Source: CAIMUM01 sp034429715
GTDB lineage: Bacteria; Chloroflexota; Dehalococcoidia; GIF9; UBA5629
DNA: 43,153 bases
Reading direction: 5' to 3'
Assembly (NCBI GenBank): GCA_034429715.1
Contig: DAOUFR010000040.1
Span: forward strand, 1-43,153
Shown here: positions 42,498 through 43,153 of the stretch, piece after piece
How positions within the stretch are numbered: the first letter of the stretch is position 1
How the letters are laid out: the number at the start of each line of letters is the position of its first letter
Translations under genes and position numbers: made by a program
Notes under the pieces: model-generated
Databases searched by the model: none
The model's input: the letters and a program-made list of their open reading frames with translations, nothing else
Told to the model about the DNA's origin: nothing

Positions 42498-43153
42498 ATG
42501 GCTGTTGCCGAAAAAAACAATGTTTCAAATGCAGCAAGTGCCGGTGACACTGAAGAGAAGCTGCTGCTTCCGCTTCCCAAGTGGAAAATCTGGTATATCA
42601 TGGTGGTCATTTTCATACTGCTTTTCTTCGATTTCGCCACCCGGGTTGTGGTAGGTCCTCTTTTTCCCCTGATCAAGGCAGAGTTCAACCTTTCTGACGC
42701 CCAGCTTGGTTTGCTCAACACGGTGACCCTGATAATGGTGACCGTCCTTGCCATGCCGCTTTCCTATGTGATAGACCGCTGGAGGCGGGGCAAGATGATG
42801 TCACTCATGGCGATCGTATGGAGTCTGGCTTCGCTGGTCAGCGGGCTGGCCACCAGTTTCGGGATGCTCCTGACGGGTAGGGCAGCGTTGGGTGTGGCGG
42901 AGGCCAGTTATAACTCCGGTGGACAGACAATGATCATGGCCACTATAAAAAAACGACGGCGGACCACGGTAACCGGCTTTTTATATACGGGCATGATGCT
43001 GGGCATAGCGGGTGGTATGGCATTGGGTGGAGTTCTGGGCGCGAAATACGGGTGGCGTAACACACTAATGATACTTGCGGTACCCGGCATTCTTTTCGGT
43101 ATCCTGGCATGGTTTATGCCGGATTTCAAGAATCCGGACAAGGGTGCAGCCGG
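42498..43153 (+). CDS. Major facilitator superfamily transporter (partial, cut by window end)
   Basis: Translation from ATG 42498 (MAVAEKNN) is open to the last base, giving 218 residues. After a ~30-residue polar N-terminus come about six transmembrane helices: WYIMVVIFILLFFDF, VVGPLFPLIKAEFNLSDAQ, TLIMVTVLAMPLSYVIDRWR with the loop-2 MFS motif (IDRWRRGK), then ASYNSGGQTMI and GFLYTGMMLGIAGGMALGG. This is the N-terminal half of a 12-helix MFS carrier. AAAGGAG lies nine bases before the ATG. It is the last visible member of the catabolic run, so it probably imports the substrate carboxylate. The C-terminal half is outside the window. Confidence 0.88.
   Translation, partial: MAVAEKNNVSNAASAGDTEEKLLLPLPKWKIWYIMVVIFILLFFDFATRVVVGPLFPLIKAEFNLSDAQLGLLNTVTLIMVTVLAMPLSYVIDRWRRGKMMSLMAIVWSLASLVSGLATSFGMLLTGRAALGVAEASYNSGGQTMIMATIKKRRRTTVTGFLYTGMMLGIAGGMALGGVLGAKYGWRNTLMILAVPGILFGILAWFMPDFKNPDKGAA

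Overview
The window reads as chromosomal DNA from an anaerobic bacterium, most plausibly a member of the Chloroflexota (Dehalococcoidia-like). This placement is inferred from gene content, not from a marker gene. Bacterial signs are Shine-Dalgarno sites, sigma70-type promoters, a cobalamin riboswitch and GlmS. More unusual signs are a corrinoid-salvage operon, an archaeal/eukaryotic-type STT3/AglB oligosaccharyltransferase and DUF2206/DUF1616-type proteins. No rRNA, tRNA, CRISPR array, integrase or complete insertion sequence was seen.

Region 1 (1-5640, minus strand) is a corrinoid uptake and salvage operon. Its order is promoter, cobalamin riboswitch with terminator hairpin, btuF, btuC, btuD, cbiB, cobD-like aminotransferase/decarboxylase and cobO. 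Most junctions overlap or are very short. The products import a corrinoid, adenosylate it, and make and attach the aminopropanol arm.

Region 2 (5659-32104) is a large surface-glycan / protein-glycosylation island in two convergent blocks meeting at about 22.4 kb. The plus-strand block starts with the STT3/AglB-type enzyme, then a GT4 glycosyltransferase, methyltransferase, Wzx-type flippase, second methyltransferase, glycosyltransferase-like protein, a decayed short gene, two asparagine-synthase-type amidotransferases, two sugar-nucleotide epimerases and another GT4 enzyme. The minus-strand block, in transcription order, has a DUF1616-like secreted/anchored domain, GlmS, a DPM1-type GT2, a GDP-mannose 3,5-epimerase-like enzyme, a CgeB-like glycosyltransferase, a DUF362 protein, an acyltransferase-3 protein and a DUF2206-like 768-aa membrane protein. 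Together they could make an amino-sugar precursor, build and decorate a lipid-linked glycan (epimerised, methylated, acylated, amidated), flip it and transfer it to Asn residues outside the membrane. Parts of the block from about 8.3 to 14.8 kb are visibly AT-richer than their surroundings.

Region 3 (32154-43153) holds a GTAGGGGCGG-type inverted repeat, then a catabolic locus. On the minus strand are an isocitrate-lyase/PEP-mutase-superfamily lyase and an Lrp/AsnC regulator. Divergent from them, behind a near-consensus sigma70 promoter, is a nine-gene plus-strand run: MaoC hydratase, acyl-CoA dehydrogenase, second MaoC hydratase, CitE-type lyase, class III CoA-transferase, two tandem MmgE/PrpD paralogues, a 293-aa protein of unknown family and an MFS transporter cut by the window end. 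The enzyme set matches activation, oxidation, hydration and C-C cleavage of a branched C5/C6 dicarboxylate (mesaconate, itaconate, citramalate or methylsuccinate type). It resembles the mesaconyl-CoA/citramalyl-CoA segment of the Chloroflexus 3-hydroxypropionate bicycle, but the true substrate is not determined by the sequence.
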